From contig DEQG01000144.1 of assembly GCA_002360325.1 (NCBI GenBank), forward strand, positions 5,533-14,139: 8,607 bases of DNA, in the 5' to 3' direction. The notes under the pieces were generated by a model, which saw nothing but the letters and a program-made list of their open reading frames with translations, had not been told where the DNA came from and made no database searches. This DNA comes from Salinicoccus sp. UBA3372. GTDB lineage: Bacteria; Bacillota; Bacilli; Staphylococcales; Salinicoccaceae. The position numbers and the translations under genes are program-made. Within the stretch, counting starts at the first letter, position 1. Every line of letters begins with the position of its first letter. Of the stretch, positions 6,467-8,607 are shown one piece after another.

Positions 6467-7261
6467 ATGAGGACAAGAACAATTACGGCGATTATTGCAA
6501 TGATAATTTTCATACCGATTGTTGTCATCGGGTCTTTACCGATGCTCATTGCAGTATACCTCCTTGCTCTTACCGCGCTTTATGAAATACTCAAGATGAA
6601 CAGAATACATATATTTTCAATACCGGGGATACTCTCGCTGATTGCGTTATCCATCGTGATAATGCCGAGGGCGGATTATTCCTATATAACTGTCATCACC
6701 GAATCCCAGGTCGATATGATCATCGTCATGGCACTGTTGATGCTGAGCTTCACAGTTGTCAGTAAAAACAGGTTTTCATTCGTTGATATGGGATTCTGTG
6801 TGCTGGCAGTCGCCTATATCGGCATCGGCTTCATGTACTTTTATGAAACCAGGGAAGCGGGCATAATATTCATATTATATGCGCTGCTCATCGTCTGGAT
6901 GACGGACACGGGAGCGTACCTTGCCGGCAGAACGTTCGGTAAGAGAAAGCTGTGGCCGCAGATCAGTCCGAACAAAACTGTGGAAGGTTTTGTCGGAGGG
7001 ATTTTATCGAGTGTACTGCTTGCATTCATATTCAGTTTATTCGGTCTGCTTGACAACGTGCCGATGTTCCTGCTGATCATCTACACGATGATTTTAAGTG
7101 CTGCGGGCCAGCTCGGCGACCTGGTGGAATCTGCCCTGAAACGTCATTTCGACGTCAAAGATTCAGGCAACCTGCTGCCGGGACACGGCGGTGTACTGGA
7201 CCGCTTCGACAGCTTTATATTCGTCCTGCCTCTGATGAACATACTGCCATTGGTGAGTTAA
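6467..7261 (+). CDS. cdsA: Phosphatidate cytidylyltransferase (CDP-diacylglycerol synthase)
   Basis: Integral membrane enzyme that makes CDP-diacylglycerol from phosphatidate and CTP, the precursor of phosphatidylglycerol and cardiolipin. The product is 264 residues, full length. Several hydrophobic segments are visible: about 6-38 (probably two helices), 48-67, 82-99, 108-125, 131-146, 175-195, 198-213 and 249-263. Conserved elements: MTDTGAYLAGRTFGKRK (145-161), the SPNKTVEG motif (167-174), and the family signature running from S222 to D248 (starts ESALKRHFDVKDSG, ends HGGVLDRFD), whose acidic residues coordinate metal and substrate. The ATG follows AAGGAGG by 7 nt. dxr follows after 19 nt. 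The last residues are hydrophobic, as is usual for the family; nothing is broken. Confidence 0.97.
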   Translation: MRTRTITAIIAMIIFIPIVVIGSLPMLIAVYLLALTALYEILKMNRIHIFSIPGILSLIALSIVIMPRADYSYITVITESQVDMIIVMALLMLSFTVVSKNRFSFVDMGFCVLAVAYIGIGFMYFYETREAGIIFILYALLIVWMTDTGAYLAGRTFGKRKLWPQISPNKTVEGFVGGILSSVLLAFIFSLFGLLDNVPMFLLIIYTMILSAAGQLGDLVESALKRHFDVKDSGNLLPGHGGVLDRFDSFIFVLPLMNILPLVS

Positions 7262-7280
7262 GGATATTGGAGTGAATACA

Positions 7281-8405
7281 ATGAAAAGAATTTCAATTTT
7301 GGGGGCGACGGGCTCAATCGGCACACAGGCGATCGAAGTGCTGAGGGAGTACCGGAATCAGTTTAAACTGGTGAGCCTGTCCGCCGGCAGAAACATGGAT
7401 AAATTACGCGAGATTTTAAACACTGTTGAGCCGGAACTGGTCTCTGTCATGGATGACGGCGACCGGAAGGCGCTCGCATCTGAATATCCTGCAATTACAT
7501 TCGTCAGCGGCGAAAGAGGCCTCGATGAAATTGCAAGTGACGACAGTGATATGCTTCTCACTGCAATTATGGGAAGCGTCGGTCTCGGACCGACATTGAA
7601 GGCGATTGAAAACGGCAAGGATATCGCACTTGCGAACAAAGAAACACTGGTTGCCGCAGGCGGCCTGGTGATGACTGCCGCAAAGAAGAATAATGTGAAT
7701 ATCCTCCCCGTCGATTCAGAGCATTCGGCGATTTTTCAATGTCTGCGGGGAGAAAGACATTCCGAGATCAAGCAGCTGATCATTACCGCAAGCGGCGGTT
7801 CTTTCAGGGACCTTTCAAGAGCTGAACTGGATGATGTCACACTGGCTGATGCACTCAACCATCCGAACTGGTCGATGGGCCAAAAGATTACAATAGATTC
7901 TGCAACCATGATGAATAAAGGTCTTGAAGTCATTGAAGCAAAATGGCTGTTTGACCTGGAAGTGGATCAGATATCCACCCTGCTTCACAAGGAAAGCACA
8001 ATCCATTCCATGGTGGAGTTTATCGACAACAGCATCATTGCACAGCTCGGCAATTCGGATATGAAACTGCCGATCCAGTTTGCCTTCAGCCACCCCGACC
8101 GTCTGCCGATGAATAATCCGTTGGACTTGAATACCATGAGTCAGCTGAACTTCAAACCGATGGACTTCGAACGTTTCAAAATGCTGAAGCTTGCATATGA
8201 AGCGCTCAGAATCGGCGGTACGATGCCGGCGGTGATGAATGCGGCGAACGAGTATGCCGTAGACAGGTTTTTAAAAGGAGAGATTTCTTTCCTTGATATA
8301 GAAAAGATAGTAGAATTACGGATGGAAGAACATGAAGTGATCGGTGAACCGGACCTGGAAACCATCCTTCATTATGATAAACTTTTTAAATCAAATATGA
8401 GGTGA
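7281..8405 (+). CDS. dxr: 1-deoxy-D-xylulose 5-phosphate reductoisomerase
   Basis: Second enzyme of the MEP pathway: converts DXP to 2-C-methyl-D-erythritol 4-phosphate with NADPH and a divalent metal, supplying isoprenoids for UppS and quinones. I choose the ATG at 7281 (374 residues): GGAG (7269-7272) lies 8 nt before it and the protein begins [16 protein letters not shown]. The in-frame GTG at 7272 overlaps that site and is a poor start. NADPH-binding fold: [10 protein letters not shown] (7-16), cofactor-contacting ANKE (118-121). Metal and substrate site: VDSEH (144-148) with Asp145 and Glu147, SGGSF (171-175), the flexible loop NHPNWSMG (193-200), and MMNKGLE (210-216) with Asn212, Lys213 and Glu216. 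The C-terminal helical domain (about 280-374) contains [13 protein letters not shown]. All catalytic residues appear present, so the organism should use the MEP route; whether it also has the mevalonate route cannot be told here. The stop abuts the rseP ribosome binding site. Confidence 0.97.
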   Translation: MKRISILGATGSIGTQAIEVLREYRNQFKLVSLSAGRNMDKLREILNTVEPELVSVMDDGDRKALASEYPAITFVSGERGLDEIASDDSDMLLTAIMGSVGLGPTLKAIENGKDIALANKETLVAAGGLVMTAAKKNNVNILPVDSEHSAIFQCLRGERHSEIKQLIITASGGSFRDLSRAELDDVTLADALNHPNWSMGQKITIDSATMMNKGLEVIEAKWLFDLEVDQISTLLHKESTIHSMVEFIDNSIIAQLGNSDMKLPIQFAFSHPDRLPMNNPLDLNTMSQLNFKPMDFERFKMLKLAYEALRIGGTMPAVMNAANEYAVDRFLKGEISFLDIEKIVELRMEEHEVIGEPDLETILHYDKLFKSNMR

Positions 8406-8406
8406 T
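8399..8406 (+). promoter_or_regulatory. Ribosome binding site of rseP overlapping the dxr stop
   Basis: GAGGTGAT matches eight consecutive bases of the sequence complementary to the 16S rRNA 3' end. It includes the dxr TGA stop (8403-8405). The TTG at 8411 stands 8 nt after the GAGG core, an ideal distance, and this supports TTG as the start of rseP. Confidence 0.72.
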
Positions 8407-8410
8407 AGAT

Positions 8411-8607
8411 TTGGCCGGCATTTTAGCTTTTATAGTAGTATTCGGTGTGCTGGTCACTGTTCACGAACTGGGCCACTTAATAGTTGCGAAACGTGCAGGT
8501 ATAATGTGTCCCGAGTTTGCAATTGGAATGGGACCAAAGATTTTTTCTTATAAGTTCAATGATACAGTTTATACGATACGCCTGCTCCCGGTCGGCGGCT
8601 ATGTCAG
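8411..8607 (+). CDS. rseP: RseP/RasP site-2 intramembrane metalloprotease, N-terminal fragment
   Basis: The first 65 codons are present, and the frame is still open at the window edge. The family is a zinc metalloprotease that cleaves transmembrane substrates such as anti-sigma factors and leftover signal peptides within the membrane. The first segment, beginning [15 protein letters not shown], is transmembrane helix 1 and carries the catalytic HELGH motif (about residues 19-23). It is followed by [20 protein letters not shown] and [12 protein letters not shown], both highly conserved in this family. The start is taken as TTG at 8411 because of the well-placed GAGGTGAT. An alternative is GTG at 8402, which overlaps the dxr stop as GTGA and would give three more residues, an N-terminus of the same length as I recall for S. 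aureus, but no ribosome binding site precedes it. Usual downstream neighbours in Bacillota are proS and polC. Confidence 0.94.
   Translation, partial: MAGILAFIVVFGVLVTVHELGHLIVAKRAGIMCPEFAIGMGPKIFSYKFNDTVYTIRLLPVGGYV

Overview
This window is a core-genome segment of a low-GC Gram-positive bacterium (Bacillota). Gene order and protein sequences point to the family Staphylococcaceae. The CodY, PyrH and RseP sequences look staphylococcal, and several details (codY lying directly before rpsB, frequent AT-rich spacers, AAGGAGG-type ribosome binding sites) suit that family. Composition looks less AT-rich by eye than Staphylococcus aureus, so a genus such as Jeotgalicoccus or Salinicoccus is possible, but genus cannot be fixed from sequence alone. 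All genes lie on the + strand and coding density is high. I saw no transfer RNA, ribosomal RNA, CRISPR array, insertion sequence or phage gene.

Region 1 (1-2325) is the end of the hslV-hslU-codY unit. It holds the last 48 codons of the HslV protease subunit, the complete HslU AAA+ unfoldase (TTG start) and the global nutrient repressor CodY. Region 2 (2326-4250) is the translation block: a strong promoter, a structured leader of about 110 nt, ribosomal protein S2 (rpsB), a terminator-like hairpin, elongation factor Ts (tsf) and a second terminator. Region 3 (4251-5630) holds UMP kinase (pyrH) and ribosome recycling factor (frr), closed by a strong terminator. Region 4 (5631-8607) has its own extended -10 promoter and is an envelope-precursor operon: uppS (undecaprenyl diphosphate synthase), cdsA (CDP-diacylglycerol synthase), dxr (MEP-pathway isoprenoid enzyme) and the start of rseP (site-2 intramembrane protease), which runs off the window.

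The genes link growth-rate functions. S2, EF-Ts and RRF serve translation, and PyrH supplies pyrimidine nucleotides. Dxr makes isoprenoid precursors that UppS turns into the lipid carrier for cell-wall synthesis, and CdsA makes the phospholipid precursor. CodY and HslUV are the upstream nutrient-sensing and protein-quality-control module.

I found no undescribed multi-gene system. The most interesting non-coding element is the rpsB leader: a hairpin at the predicted 5' end of the transcript, a second long stem-loop, and two Shine-Dalgarno-like motifs. It is a candidate autoregulatory S2 leader. Other points worth a look are the successive terminator hairpins inside the rpsB-tsf-pyrH-frr unit, a Trp-to-Tyr change in the UppS active-site motif, and the TTG starts of hslU and rseP.
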